Notes under the pieces: model-generated | What the model was told of the DNA's origin: nothing | Seen by the model: only the letters and a program-made list of their open reading frames with translations | Database searches by the model: none | NCBI GenBank assembly: GCA_015956445.1 | Contig: WIUZ02000011.1 | Span: 948,501 to 1,012,500, forward strand | Direction: 5' to 3' | Origin: Thelephora terrestris | Taxonomy: Eukaryota > Basidiomycota > Agaricomycetes > Thelephorales > Thelephoraceae | Length of the DNA stretch: 64,000 nucleotides | Part shown: positions 46,409 to 56,710 of the stretch, piece after piece | Layout: each line of letters begins with the position of its first letter | Position numbering within the stretch: the first letter of the stretch is position 1 | Made by a program: the position numbers and the translations under genes

Positions 46409-48751
46409 TAACTGTGGCTGTATCGTAGTACCTTAGTTTTGTTACCTCAGGAAATCCTCTGCCCTTCTCAGCCCAGTTGCAGTTAAGGCCAAGTCAGAGT
46501 TTCTTGTTTGATCCAAGACATCCCATCTGCTCTCCCTCCCGCTCTGCGCGTCAACTGCGCCTCGTAACTATAGAACCCCAGCGTTCACATATTAGAACAC
46601 CTCGAGCGTCCAGTCGATCAACTGGTGGAGTCATCAATCCTGTTGTAGGGATAAACCCTTGCGTGTTAAACCGAACGAAGTACGGTTTAGGTTGGGTTTC
46701 CCTTTAGGATTTCGACCTGACTTGCAGTGACCTCGGACAACCTACCGGAAGAATAGAGACGTGATCGTTCTCTCACAAGCTAGTTGGACTAGCAAGTACT
46801 CTGCGGAGTCGGCTCAGTGCACTGGTAGTTGTTGGGGTAGAGTGGCCCTGACAAACCCTCAATTTGCCTGCCGGGTAAGTAGGGGTCTGCCCCCAGTGCG
46901 AGCTGATCCCAGTGGAGTCCGTCGACATGAACGGATTAACCAACCTTACGCTCTTGTCAGTCCAGCGTGCAGCGGAGGCCGTTCGCCTGGTGGCTCAACT
47001 GACCGAGAGAGTGGAGGGTTGGTCAGCCCAGAGGACTCTGGATCAGACTACGGTCGATTCAGCGAGGAACTGCCTTCGCGCCGAGGTTCAGCTGGCCGTC
47101 GCTCATCGTCTGGAGGAAGCTCGGGTCGTCGAGATGGTCAACGAGGAAGTCGATGAGAGTGCCTCGGAGGGGACGGAGGAGGAGGTTGCCAGTGCTGAGA
47201 AGTACTGGCAGACCAGGTCTTGACGTCTAGGGTCTGTACGCCTTAGTCCTCGTCCATAGAGTCCGTGCGGGTTCAACTCCGTCGGCTGATCGTCTTGTGG
47301 GTGCCCTTGTAATATCATCAGTGTCTTTGTCTGGTTTCCGATGACGTGTGAGTTGTGATAAGGGAAAGCGATAAGATAAGAAAGGGGTATAGGTAAGGAA
47401 AGTGGGCGAAAGTTGGGTGTAAAAAATAGTTCAAAAAGAAGTTGAAATTCAGCACGCTGACATGTATGACTGTACACATCCTAGATGCATCACTGGATGC
47501 TTTGTGAAAGAATTTTGAATGAGTGGCTCAGCCACATGCTGGGCACATTGTGGACAACATTGTGAAAGAAACTATTATGTAATGAGCTGGGTACATTTGG
47601 AACACATTGATGGGAACATTGTGAAAGAAATTAAAATGTGCACAGCAGCCACATTGAGATCACATTGATGTGTACATTGCGATTGCAATCAAAATGTGCC
47701 CACTGGGCACATTGGATTCACATGGCCAGGCACATTTTGAGTGTATTCAAATTTCCCCCACTGCGCACATTGTGATCACAGTCAACAAGTGATCACAATG
47801 TCTTCAGCATGTACCCACTGGGTATTTGACCCCTTGTCCCCAGTGTGACCAGGAACATTGTAAATGCGCTGATCAGCAACATCGAGGTTACATTCTTTGG
47901 GAAAATTCTGAATGTACCGATGGATTACCTAATGGGGACATCACTGGAACACTGTGAATGTACTGACCATCTTCTGTTCCAGAACACTGCAAGGAAATTG
48001 GCCTGGAAAATTCAGAATGTGTTTGTGATGTACTGGGTGGGTTTTTGCCAGGTACATTTTCCGTTTCCTTGCAATTAACTTGCAATGTTCTGGACCAGAA
48101 CACCACCCCTTGCCCCCAGTGGGAGACTCTGGCTAAGTTCCAGGCAAAAATGAACAAGGCATTGGAGGCGATGATTACCAACCATTGTGAGCTGATTGCA
48201 GGGCTGGGTCTTAGGGACGATAACGTGAAGAAAGCCTTTGACAGACGGGACAATCGATTGGATTGGCACTTGAAGAAAATTTGGGATGAGAGCAGCCGGG
48301 TAAGCGGCTTTCATTATTTCAATTGTGGAATGATAAAAGCTGACTTTCCCTAGGTCAACGAACTCGAGGATAAGGTTTCTGTGCTGACCATGATGGTCGA
48401 GTCCCTTCAGGACAAGATGTGTCGCTGCGATGAGTTGCCACAATTGGTGGGCCAAGGTTCAGCCGAAGTTCCTTTCGAGTTGGAGTACGCCAATGAGGTG
48501 ATACTTCCGTCGCCTAATCCGTTGTCCTATGCCACACCTCCCGTGGAGAACGAGGCTCCCATTGCCACTCCTGCTCTGACTTCCGCTCTGGCCAAGTCCG
48601 ACAAGGAGAACTGTGGTCGTTGCCCGTTGCTCCCAATTGATCAGTTGGTAATCAAGGTACATTTGGTCACTACTGGTCAGTGTTGTAAACCCTCCCGGTA
48701 TTGCCGAAGTCATTGCATGGAACTCTCGAATCCTTACCCCCTTCCAGTTGA

Positions 48752-49451
48752 CACTGGGGGCAAGGGGTCACTTACCCAGCAGATACATTGTGATTACATT
48801 GTGACTTTTTAGACAATGTGTCCAGCCTGTGGCCAGGAGGTACATGCTGAGTTCTTGTACAAAGCACCCATCAATGCGACCACAATGTGGCCAGTGGGTC
48901 GATCTTGATCAATTTTACAAAGTGTCCAGCATACACCTGGGCCACTCATTGAGAGTTCTTTCAGAAAGTATCCAGCAATGTGTCCACAAAGTATTCAACC
49001 AGATACTCAATGGTTTCTTTGGGAGTTTGTTGTGAAATCCAACAACATTGAGAGTTAATTGTGAAAACATCAAGAAGAACCCCCTGGGGACATTGTGGTT
49101 GTACTTTTTGAAAGGACTCTCAATGAATGGCTCAGGCACTCAGTAGGATACATCGTGAACAAAATTGTGAAAGAACCCAGGGGTTTCTTTCACAAAGTGC
49201 CCAGTGGCCACTTTGATGGATACTTTTACAATGTATCCTGCATGGACCCACAGGGCACATTGTGATTGAATTGATGGGCACTTTGTAAAATTGATCAAGA
49301 TCGACCCACTGGCCACATTGTGGTCGCATTGATGGGTGCTTTGTATAAGAACTCAGCATGTACCTCCTGGCCACAGGCTGGACACATTGTCTAAAGAATC
49401 ACAATGTAATCACAATGTATCTGCTGGGTAAGTGACCCCTTGCCCCCAGTG
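48752..49451. mobile_element. M12: palindromic CACTG element, TSD TGA
   Basis: 700 bp, ends CACTGGGGGCAAGGGG and CCCCTTGCCCCCAGTG, TSD TGA (48749-48751 and 49452-49454). Splits the second codon of exon 5 of the outer A-type gene. Confidence 0.93.
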
Positions 49452-50045
49452 TGAGTCAGATGGTGACCAATCTAGTAGAGATGAAGGAGGACGGTTTGAG
49501 TACCGAGTCCAGTGGCCATTCCGATAGGTCAAGTTGGAGATCCAGCGTCAGCACCTCACTCGACTTGCAGTCTAGGACTTCACCCAGGGGTCCGATGAGG
49601 GAGAAGGAGGGTCGCTCACTGATTACATCAACAGCGCTGCTGAGCGGACACCCGGTCCTAGAGATGTGTAACCAAGTGTTCAGGAGTTCGGTAACATCTG
49701 GTCGCCTGGTGGGACCTTTCGAGGGAGTCTCTTCTTATTGGCTTAAACTGACTATTCAGCTGAGCCCGGAGGATGGGGACACCATGTTTGGAGAGATGCT
49801 CACTGGGAGGGGGAGTTGGATGAATCTGGATGGAACCTTTGAGTGTTGGGTGACCAGGGAGGATACGATCGACTATTAGATAGACCTTGTTGTTCCGGTT
49901 AGGCCTTGAATACACTGTGCATTTAATGCTTTGAATGATGGAATGAAGGAAAGGGAGTGTGATGCATTCAAACAATAAGAGAAGGTAAGAAGAATTCAAA
50001 GAAAGAGTGTGTTTTAAAAAGTTTAAAAATACCATGTTCCTGACA

Positions 50046-50770
50046 GACCCTTGGGTGTGTTCCCAGGTATGAACTTTAATGACCATATGTCCCTTTTTAT
50101 TTTAGGACTAGTGTTATCTTTCCCCCTATGTTTTATGCGGACTATTGTTCTTTTATGCTTTCCTTCACACACTAGTAAGGCCCTTTGTACTTTACTCTCC
50201 CACACGTCATACTTGTTTGCTTCCCTTACTAAGCATTCTCACACTCCTGATCTCCCTTTGTTCCCTCTTAATAAGGGTATATTAAGGTTACTGACGTCAT
50301 GGCCACTCTAGTAGTGTATATAGAAACTGTGGCTGTATTGTAGTACCTTGGTTTTGTTACCTCAGGAAATTCTCTGCCCTTCTCAGCCCAGTTGCGGTTA
50401 AGGACAAGTCAGAGTTTTCTGTTTGAACACAAGACATCCCCATCTGCTCTCCCTCCTGCTCTGGGCTTCAACTACACCTCATAATTGTAGAACCCCAGTG
50501 TTCAGAACATAGAACACCTTGAGTGTCCAGTTGAACACCTGGTGGAGTCACCAATCCTGTTGTAGGGATAAACCCTTGTTGGATAAACCTAGCAAAGCAA
50601 GGTTTAGGTTGGGTTTCCCTTTACGATTTTGATCTGACTTGCAGTAACCTCAGACAACCTACCGGAAGAATAGAGGTGTGAACATCCTCTCGCAGGTAGT
50701 TGGACTAGTGAATACTCTGCAGAGTCGGCTCAGTGCACTGGTAGTTGTTGGGGTAGAGTGGCCCTGACAT
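50046..50770 (+). mobile_element. Promoter half of another A-type element
   Basis: Begins inside the family sequence (GACCCTTGGGTG), continues through TGACGTCA (near 50293) and a TATA-like GTATATAG, and ends GTGGCCCTGACA at about 50769. It is probably the outer host into which the 35765-50045 element was inserted; its other half was not found. More diverged than the nested copies. Confidence 0.7.
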
Positions 50771-50789
50771 GGAAGAGGGATTTTGAGGC

Positions 50790-50951
50790 GAGTTTGATGA
50801 GGATGTGAGTAATTTTGATGGAGATTGGGGGGTGGAGGCATCATCACTCCATGAAGAAAGTGACAAGGCTGGTTTTAACCAGGATGCTGGCAGTGGGGAA
50901 GAAGAGGGGATGGACAAAGATGAGGATTTGATGGATGTTGGCACAGATTAG
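50790..50951 (+). pseudogene. Acidic C-terminal coding fragment, unknown gene
   Basis: Open frame GEFDEDVSNFDGDWGVE ... EDLMDVGTD with a stop at 50949. A TGA precedes it. It looks like the acidic tail of a larger gene interrupted by the A-type element ending at about 50770. 50952-51142 shows no feature that I can support. Confidence 0.35.
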
Positions 50952-51268
50952 TATTGGTCATGAGAAATTCTTGTGACAAATATGGCAACAGGTGTGACGC
51001 ACCTTCTAAATGGGGTAGCTCAATTTGGTTCACATCACTCGTATTTTAGCCAACTCTTACATGTTTTACAACAGTATGAAAGAGGGACAAAGTAAAAACC
51101 TGGAGTGTAGGTATCGTTTTAGTTACAAATACAAGGGCTAGAAAAAAACCTGGTGTAAAATCTGCTGAATTGCAAGTGTGGTGGTCTAAAGTCGGAAAAG
51201 TGGTCCAAGGACCACTCAATCACTGTACATTGCACACACATTTGGAATTTTCCAAGTCAATTTCCTTG

Positions 51269-53686
51269 TGTGATGATTTCACCGTTTACCCCCTTTCATT
51301 TCCTTTATTTAACGCCTCATCACCACTAAGTCAGTTGGTGCCCTGCCCTAAACACAGCGGTAAACTGTTTATTATGCAGTATGCCCTATGCTAAACAACT
51401 CAAAGTCCAATACGTGGAACGTGCTACTAGTCAAGATACCCCAGAAGACCCGAGGTATAATACGTGAACATGTACCGGCGGACCTTCATACAAAGATCCC
51501 CCCTACCTGGCCCTCCGTTGCCCCTGGACGATTAGTAGATATTCAGGCTACCGACAACAAGGGATGTATTAATAAGCGTCGCGCGCTGACCTCTCGCAGA
51601 AGTCAACCGGCTTATTAATCTGACCCTTGGATTGGACTTATGAAAACCATTATGCTTTACGATTCATGGATCACACGCAATAGACAAGATAGGAGATAAA
51701 TTCCTTGGAAGCCAAATAGTACAAAAGAGTTATTTAATCAATATCTCTGCGAATCCTTTGTACTACTTCCAAGGCCGATCTCACCAACTCCTCGTTCAAC
51801 CAGTTCTGCTCCCGGATCTCGTTCGGGTCCACGTCCGACAAGTCATCGTAATCTGGAAGCTCCGTATCAGAGTTTGGTTCACTATCGGGAACGAACTCGG
51901 CGTACGGATCATACTCCAGAGCAGGCCATTGACGGCGACTACCCCAAGGAGTAGAAACGAACTCAGGACGAGGAGTGTCCCTACGGACGACTCCTACGTT
52001 CTGATAGAATTCGTCGCTCCCGATCTCAATGACCTCATCGTCGATGGGAACCAACCTGTTTTCGTGACGAACTAACAAACGAGCAGGCGGCGACTCAGCC
52101 CGGTTAGGGATGATCGGCGACCCGGCCCGATGCAGAACCTCTTCCTCTTCTTCTTCAACTCGGACCTCCGGCTCGTTGCACCTCCTCTGGAGATCCCGGA
52201 CTTCTCCGGTCAACTCGGAGACACGACGAGTAAGGCAAACCTAAAGGAATAGGGTTAGAAGATGACAATTATCTTCGATCCCAGTCCCAGTACCTTATCG
52301 TCTTCCAATTCTCCGGTCTTCGCAACGAGACTCCGGACCAGGTCCTTCAATGTGATCACCTCTCCCTAAAGGAAATGCTGGATTAGAGATGTCCAATATC
52401 TCCCGACCCCACATTTACCTTCAACCTGTCGATCGCCATACCATGCTGCTCCTGCTCATCTTCAATCTTCAAGATGCCCTCATGACATCCGAGGAACTCC
52501 TTCTCCAGCTTCTCGATCTCTTCGCGACGACCATCAACTCGCTCATTGACATGAGCAATCTCATCCATCAACATAGACCCAACGTTACCCGTATGGATAA
52601 CGCTGGCCTCCAACACGGAGTTGAAGGTCTCGTTGGTCTCGGTGACAAACTCGACACCCCTGTTGAGGAGTTCGGTCGCATAGGGGTTCGTCTCGATACG
52701 CGCCAACTTGCGCCGAGACACCCTACGAGAAGCCTGGATAAAATCCCTAAAGCCTAAAGCGGAACATCAGTAGACAAGCCAAATATGTCAACCGACATCC
52801 CGAACCTAAGTTGGTGAAACCCTTATTAGGATCGGTGGTGGCGGTACGGTCCATGACGTTTCCCAAAGTGGGATAAGGGCGAGAAGCATCACGACGAGCG
52901 TGAGAGAAGCGGTCGATATTGAAGTTGTTCTCCTGAACAGGAGAGTAGGAGGAAGAACGACGAGTGGGAACACGAGTAGAGGCACGAGGCATGTTGGCTA
53001 TGTGTAACAAAGGTGGGTTTGTTGAGAGACCCAGTCATCCAACCCCCTTTGGTTATATACCAAATGCCACGCCCCTTCCACGACTCAGGAGTTGAGTCAT
53101 CATTTCTATTGTTTACTGCGCATGACCCACATGACATCATATGCCCCCATCCTTAGTCATATGCTCCCCTTTTGCCATTGGCTGTTAGTCAGTCATACCC
53201 ACATTCCTTCCGAACATTCCCAGGCTACGTCATGCTTTGTAACTGCTTTGTAATGCTCTCAAATTGCTATTGGCCGCCACACTTTTGTTTATCAGCTGAT
53301 AATTTGTAGCATTAGTCACCACGTAACGCACAGACCATGCAGTGCTGTGCACGGACCATGTTTGTCTGTGTTTGTATTTTTAGGGTAGTTACATGTCACT
53401 GTCACGTCACAAATCTAAGTAGTATATATACTCAGAGTAGTTTAGCCTGTACTCCTTAGATTTGTTATCATCAGACTCTCTGTGACCTCTACTGCTGTGT
53501 GCTTAGAGCAAGAGTGTTTGAAGACCCTTGTCTCCTTCTTTCTCCTCTTCTCCAATCTAGTCTGTGAAGAGATTTCCGATATCCCTGGGTTTGCAACGGG
53601 GTTATAACTGTGTGTTTGACCCCTGTGTGTGATAGGTTTGGATAGCAAGAGTGCTATTGAACTGTAGAGGTCGCGTCGGCCTGACA
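51269..53686 (+). mobile_element. C: family-C gene-bearing LTR-like element, TSD CCTTG
   Basis: Starts TGTGATGATTTCACC and ends GTCGGCCTGACA, with a perfect 5-bp TSD CCTTG (51264-51268 and 53687-53691). 2,418 bp. The plus strand has ACGCACAGACCATG (53327-53340), shared with family B, and TATATATA (53423-53430). The minus strand carries an intact 4-exon gene. Outside TG..CA, its left end does not match the TGTCAGG of family A; this argues against simple TIRs. Confidence 0.9.
51734..52992 (-). CDS. Family-C 4-exon protein, 366 aa, function unknown
   Basis: Exons (minus): 52992-52806, 52753-52419, 52365-52294, 52240-51734. The joined frame is open for 366 residues. Introns are about 52-53 bp, GT..AG. 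Start MPRASTRVPTRRSSSY is basic. Exon 2 holds a helical/coiled region (ERVDGRREEIEKLEKEFLG). Exon 3 is a 24-residue heptad-like link. Exon 4 has a Glu run, then LVPIDDEVIEIGSDEF, which resembles LVKIEDEVMVVDRAED in the A-type protein, then an acidic tail. A remote family-A homologue is likely; the function is unknown. Confidence 0.75.
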
Positions 53687-54387
53687 CCTTGCAGCTTTCC
53701 AGCACAGAAAATGGTTAGTACATTAACCATGTTCCAGTGATGTTCCCATTAGGTAATCCATGGGTATGTTCAGAATTTTCCCAAAGAATGTAACCTCAAT
53801 GTCGCCAATTAGTACATTTACAACATTCCTGGTCAGGAAAATTCAAAATGCACCCAAACAGTGTTTTTGCAGTGTTCCAGGATGGTATATCCAGAATGTA
53901 CTGGTGCCACCAACCATAATGCACTGAGTTTGGCAAACATCAGGAAAACTGCACGAACACTGCAAGAAAACAGGAAAAACTGGGAACATTTTAAATGAAC
54001 TTATAATGTTTCCAGTTTTCCAGTTTCCTTGCAGTGTTCCTGCAGTGTTCCTGATGTTTGCCAAAATCAGTACTTTGTGGTCAACGATATTAGTACATGC
54101 TGGATGTACCATCCTGGAACACTGCAAAAACACTGTTTGGGTGCATTTTGGATTTTCCTGACCAGGAAAATTACAAAAGCCCCAATTGGTGATGTTGAAG
54201 TTACATTCTTTGGGAAAATTCTGAATATACTGACCGTTTTATGTGCTGGGACACTGCAAGGAAATGGGCCTGGACATTTCAGAATGTGTTTGCGGTGCAC
54301 TAGGTGGGTTTTTGCCAGGTACATTGTTCACTTCCTTGCAATGAACTTGCAATGTTTTGGGCCGGAACACCACCCCTTGCCCCAGTG

Positions 54388-54484
54388 TAATGAGGTTTCC
54401 AAGATCATCTAATCTCCTTATATCTGCCAGAAACAGCTGCTGGATCTTCTCTGCCTTCTCTCCCCTTACAACTTGAATTTCCAT
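54388..54484 (-). pseudogene. Short coding-like remnant beside M13
   Basis: Minus-strand frame EIQVVRGEKAEKIQQLFLAD looks like an amphipathic helix and ends at the M13 flank. Too short to assign. Confidence 0.2.
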
Positions 54485-55051
54485 AGGGGTTGATTAGATA
54501 TCCTATCACGATAATTGAACATCTGCCCTAAATGAACATTGCTGAGATTCCAACTCAGCCACAGGTTGATGTCAAGCCAGAGTTACATCCTGAGGAACAC
54601 AGCATTTTCAAACTGAAGAAGTTTTGTCCTGGATGACAACACTGCCTCTGTGGGGGGCCCTTGATCTCACACCACCACCAAGTGGTAGAGTTCCCACGCC
54701 TTCGGCGTAAAAAATCAAGGATTCGTGTCTACGACCGAACCGCCTAGCGCAACCCCCCCCTCCCTGGCAATAGGGAGAAGTAGCCTCTAAAAAGAGCCTA
54801 CACGCCCCAGAAATGGGTACTATCCCCCCAAGGATAGAAGGGGAACTCAAAACGAGTCCAAACCCCTGGAGGAGACCCGCTCTGACGTGGCGAAACACCC
54901 CCGCAACTCCGTAGACCACCGCACTAAAGCACGTGTACCCCAAACCAATACAAAGTACATAATATAACCCCCCCACCTGAACTTGATCCCCCCCCTCCTC
55001 AACACGTCAAAACCCCAAAGAAACCCGAGTGAGAAACGAAAGCACGGCAAC

Positions 55052-56710
55052 ATGGGCAAAGGCACAAAGAAACGCGGCCACAGAAACCGCAAATCCCTGA
55101 AACCCCCACCCGCAGCCCCCCAAAAACCCTCGATAAAATCACCTACCAAAACCGAAGCAACATCACCCATCCCTGCCGAGGTCCCCCCCCCAACAAAAAC
55201 CAAATTCGCTCCTCCGCAACCCAACCAGAGGTACCGAGACCCCGTCGACACTGACTCTGACGAGATGTCCGAAAACGACTGCGATAGCCTTACTCAACTC
55301 TCCCTCGCGAGCTCCACATCCTCCAGAGCCCAGGTAGAGCTAACTGTCGCACAACTCCAATCCTCCCAGAACTACTTTGCTGGCCTCGAAAACTCGCAAG
55401 ACCCCCACCCGATGGAAACAGACGACCTCACCATTCCCACCTCTGACCAGCACGCGCATAAGAGGAAGAGGGCAGACACAAACCCTGAAGACCAGGGCAC
55501 CCCGTCGCCAGCCATGCGCTCGACCAAATCCCAGTCCAACCACCCTCTCCCTCCCAACCAACTCGGCCTCTCTACCAGCAGCCGAACCCAGACCCCCCCG
55601 AGCACGACCAGCTCCCCGGCAGCCGAGAACACCCAACTGTCCCGCCTATCGCTTGGCTCGAACCTCTCCACGGCCGCACTACGCAACGACACAGTCCCCT
55701 CCCCCGGACGCCAGAGCCAATCTAACCAGCCCCAGTACCCCCCGTCCCAACCCCCACGCTCACGCGTAACCATCAACACGAGGGTTGTCAATCTCGAAAT
55801 CACGGGCTTCCTGGGGGAAAACCCCCTAATCGGCATAAATCCACCCTCTGCAGCCGGCTGGAAATCCATAGGCGACCTCAAGGCCCTCATATACCCCCAC
55901 GACGCATCCTTCGTCGAAGAGGAGAAGGGCGTCGTCACCGAAAGCATGATCCTAGTGGTGGCCCTCCACCTCAACTGCCACCGTCCCATCGTCACCACCC
56001 CCAAACAGGCCAAAGAATTCAAGAAGAGAAAGCCAGCAAATCGACGCCCCTGGGTCTTCATGATCACCGGCCTCTCTGAAGAGAACCTCAACACCATCCT
56101 CGCCAACCGCTTCATATCTAACCAACATGCCACTCTCCACGTCCTCCCCTTTGACCCCCCACCCTCCCACTACATCGGTCGCATCAAAAACCTCACCCAT
56201 GACACCGACAGACAGGACTCTGTGATATGCCTCATCCAAAACTCCATCGACACAGACTCCACAGTAAAGAGCTTCATCGAAGAGTTCATCCGGACCCACA
56301 ACGACAACCTGCCAAGATCGGTCCTAAGGAAGAGCTACCCCCTCGACTGGATCCTCAGCACTGTCAGAGCCTTCCCCATCCAGAGCGAGAAGAAACACGG
56401 CAAACCCTATTCCCAATGGAATTGGTACATCTTCACCCCGACCCGCATCCAGGAACACGTTGACGAATGGATCAAAACCCTCGCCACCGTCCAATTCGAC
56501 GCGATAACCCTCGGCGTTGGCGAAACCATCACCAACCTCAAGTGCACGAGATGCAAGTCCACCAACCACATCAACTCCGAGTGCCCCTTCACCGGTCGCA
56601 CCCCATTCGTCCCGACCCTCACAGCGCCGACCAACAACGCCCCCAGCACATCGAGAGGAGGCCGAGGAGGAGGCAAAAGAGGCCAAACCCGTGGCAGGGG
56701 GAGGGGGTAG
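55052..56710 (+). CDS. LINE ORF1 protein, 552 aa, nucleic-acid binding
   Basis: First ATG in the open frame is at 55052 (MGKGTKKRGHRNRKS). N-terminal half is basic and Pro/Ser/Thr-rich. The middle (about residues 255-500) is an ordered domain with VFMITGLSEENLN and WIKTLATVQFD. Near the C-terminus is one CCHC zinc knuckle, CTRCKSTNHINSEC (56543-56584), followed by a Gly/Arg-rich RNA-binding tail (RGGRGGGKRGQTRGRGRG). Presumably coats the LINE RNA. No stops or frameshifts. Confidence 0.85.
   Translation: MGKGTKKRGHRNRKSLKPPPAAPQKPSIKSPTKTEATSPIPAEVPPPTKTKFAPPQPNQRYRDPVDTDSDEMSENDCDSLTQLSLASSTSSRAQVELTVAQLQSSQNYFAGLENSQDPHPMETDDLTIPTSDQHAHKRKRADTNPEDQGTPSPAMRSTKSQSNHPLPPNQLGLSTSSRTQTPPSTTSSPAAENTQLSRLSLGSNLSTAALRNDTVPSPGRQSQSNQPQYPPSQPPRSRVTINTRVVNLEITGFLGENPLIGINPPSAAGWKSIGDLKALIYPHDASFVEEEKGVVTESMILVVALHLNCHRPIVTTPKQAKEFKKRKPANRRPWVFMITGLSEENLNTILANRFISNQHATLHVLPFDPPPSHYIGRIKNLTHDTDRQDSVICLIQNSIDTDSTVKSFIEEFIRTHNDNLPRSVLRKSYPLDWILSTVRAFPIQSEKKHGKPYSQWNWYIFTPTRIQEHVDEWIKTLATVQFDAITLGVGETITNLKCTRCKSTNHINSECPFTGRTPFVPTLTAPTNNAPSTSRGGRGGGKRGQTRGRGRG

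Larger units (their letters stand above)
43549..46853 (+). mobile_element. A-type element, complete and uninterrupted, TSD AACCC
   Basis: The type copy for family A: 3,305 bp, TGTCAGGAACATGG ... GTGGCCCTGACA, TSD AACCC (43544-43548 and 46854-46858). It contains one intact antisense gene (43735-45475), a ~900-bp promoter region on plus, and about 450 bp after the TATA box with no convincing ORF. It has no internal long repeats and no known enzyme gene. Confidence 0.95.
42924..46898. mobile_element. M11: CACTG element with cargo, TSD CGA
   Basis: Arms 42924-43548 and 46854-46898. Ends CACTGGGGGCAGACCCC and GGGGTCTGCCCCCAGTG. TSD CGA (42921-42923 and 46899-46901). The A-type cargo entered 45 bp from its right end. 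Confidence 0.93.
42626..47224 (+). pseudogene. Remnant of the A4 gene, split by M11
   Basis: Only the 3' part remains after the M10-linked deletion. 42626-42923 encodes ...EETAVNPVSSSPELEYAGENEV... like A1. M11 intervenes. 46902-47224 encodes a helical, acidic C-terminus (LTLLSVQRAAEAVRLVAQL ... EEEVASAEKYWQTRS) with a stop at 47222-47224. Exon boundaries were not resolved. 47225-47462 is the untranslated end of A4. Confidence 0.6.
37953..47462 (-). mobile_element. A4: A-type element, perfect TSD TGTAT
   Basis: Starts TGTCAGGGCCACTC (37953) and ends AGCACGCTGACA (47462), with TSD TGTAT (37948-37952 and 47463-47467). Left 330 bp nearly match A1. A minus-strand TATA-like site lies near 38168-38177. 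Contains M10, with a deletion of most of its gene, and M11. Confidence 0.88.
37494..47845. mobile_element. M9: CACTG element inserted at the exact centre of M8
   Basis: Arms 37494-37952 and 47463-47845. Ends CACTGGGGACAAGGGG and CCCCTTGTCCCCAGTG. Flanking triplets are TCA on the left and TGA on the right, which are reverse complements and not a direct repeat. This is expected only if M9 sits on the symmetry axis of M8 and the arms were later homogenised. Related to M6. Confidence 0.85.
37219..48121. mobile_element. M8: CACTG element, TSD GGA, expanded by nested cargo
   Basis: Arms 37219-37493 and 47846-48121 are inverted copies. Ends CACTGGGGGCAAGGGG and CCCCTTGCCCCCAGTG. TSD GGA (37216-37218 and 48122-48124). 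Its excision restores exon 3 (KMK|ETLAKF). Everything between the arms is later insertion. The same subfamily is represented by M13. Confidence 0.92.
36541..49879 (+). pseudogene. A-type spliced gene interrupted by M8 and M12
   Basis: Exon 1 lies in the frame from 36541 to about 36721. Exon 2 is 36780-37085 (102 codons). Exon 3 is 37139-37218 plus 48125-48299. Exon 4 is 48354-48656. Exon 5 is 48748-48751 plus 49455-49879. With the two insertions removed, exons 2-5 are all multiples of three with GT..AG introns, matching the intact gene at 43735-45475. The protein has the same parts: helical DDELW region, coiled coil (AKFQAKMNKALEAMITNH), CRC/KENCGRC cysteines, and a Ser/Arg and acidic tail. 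The canonical exon-1 start appears changed, so translation may begin at the ATG at 36541. Inactive because of the insertions. Confidence 0.75.
35765..50045 (-). mobile_element. A-type element hosting the deep nest
   Basis: Reads on minus; its terminus CCATGTTCCTGACA is at 50032-50045. The right end is missing at 35765, and 35765-36540 is the reverse complement of the promoter half seen at 45490-46290. The insertion at 50045/50046 interrupts another A-type element (CACCTGACCC|TTGGGTG elsewhere). The expected TSD GACCC is present on the right only. Without its guests it is about 3.4 kb. Confidence 0.65.
51143..54387. mobile_element. M13: degraded CACTG element hosting element C
   Basis: The right arm 53692-54387 ends CACCCCTTGCCCCAGTG and matches M8 arms (AGAATTTTCCCAAAGAATGTAACCTC). 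The left arm up to 51268 is diverged and its CACTG end is not clear, so the start is approximate. The right flank is TAA. Older than the other members. Confidence 0.6.

Noticed and set aside
55372-56133. 253-aa minus-strand ORF opposite LINE ORF1
   Set aside because: Opposite to a frame with a zinc knuckle and RGG tail; its sequence is a GC-rich shadow.
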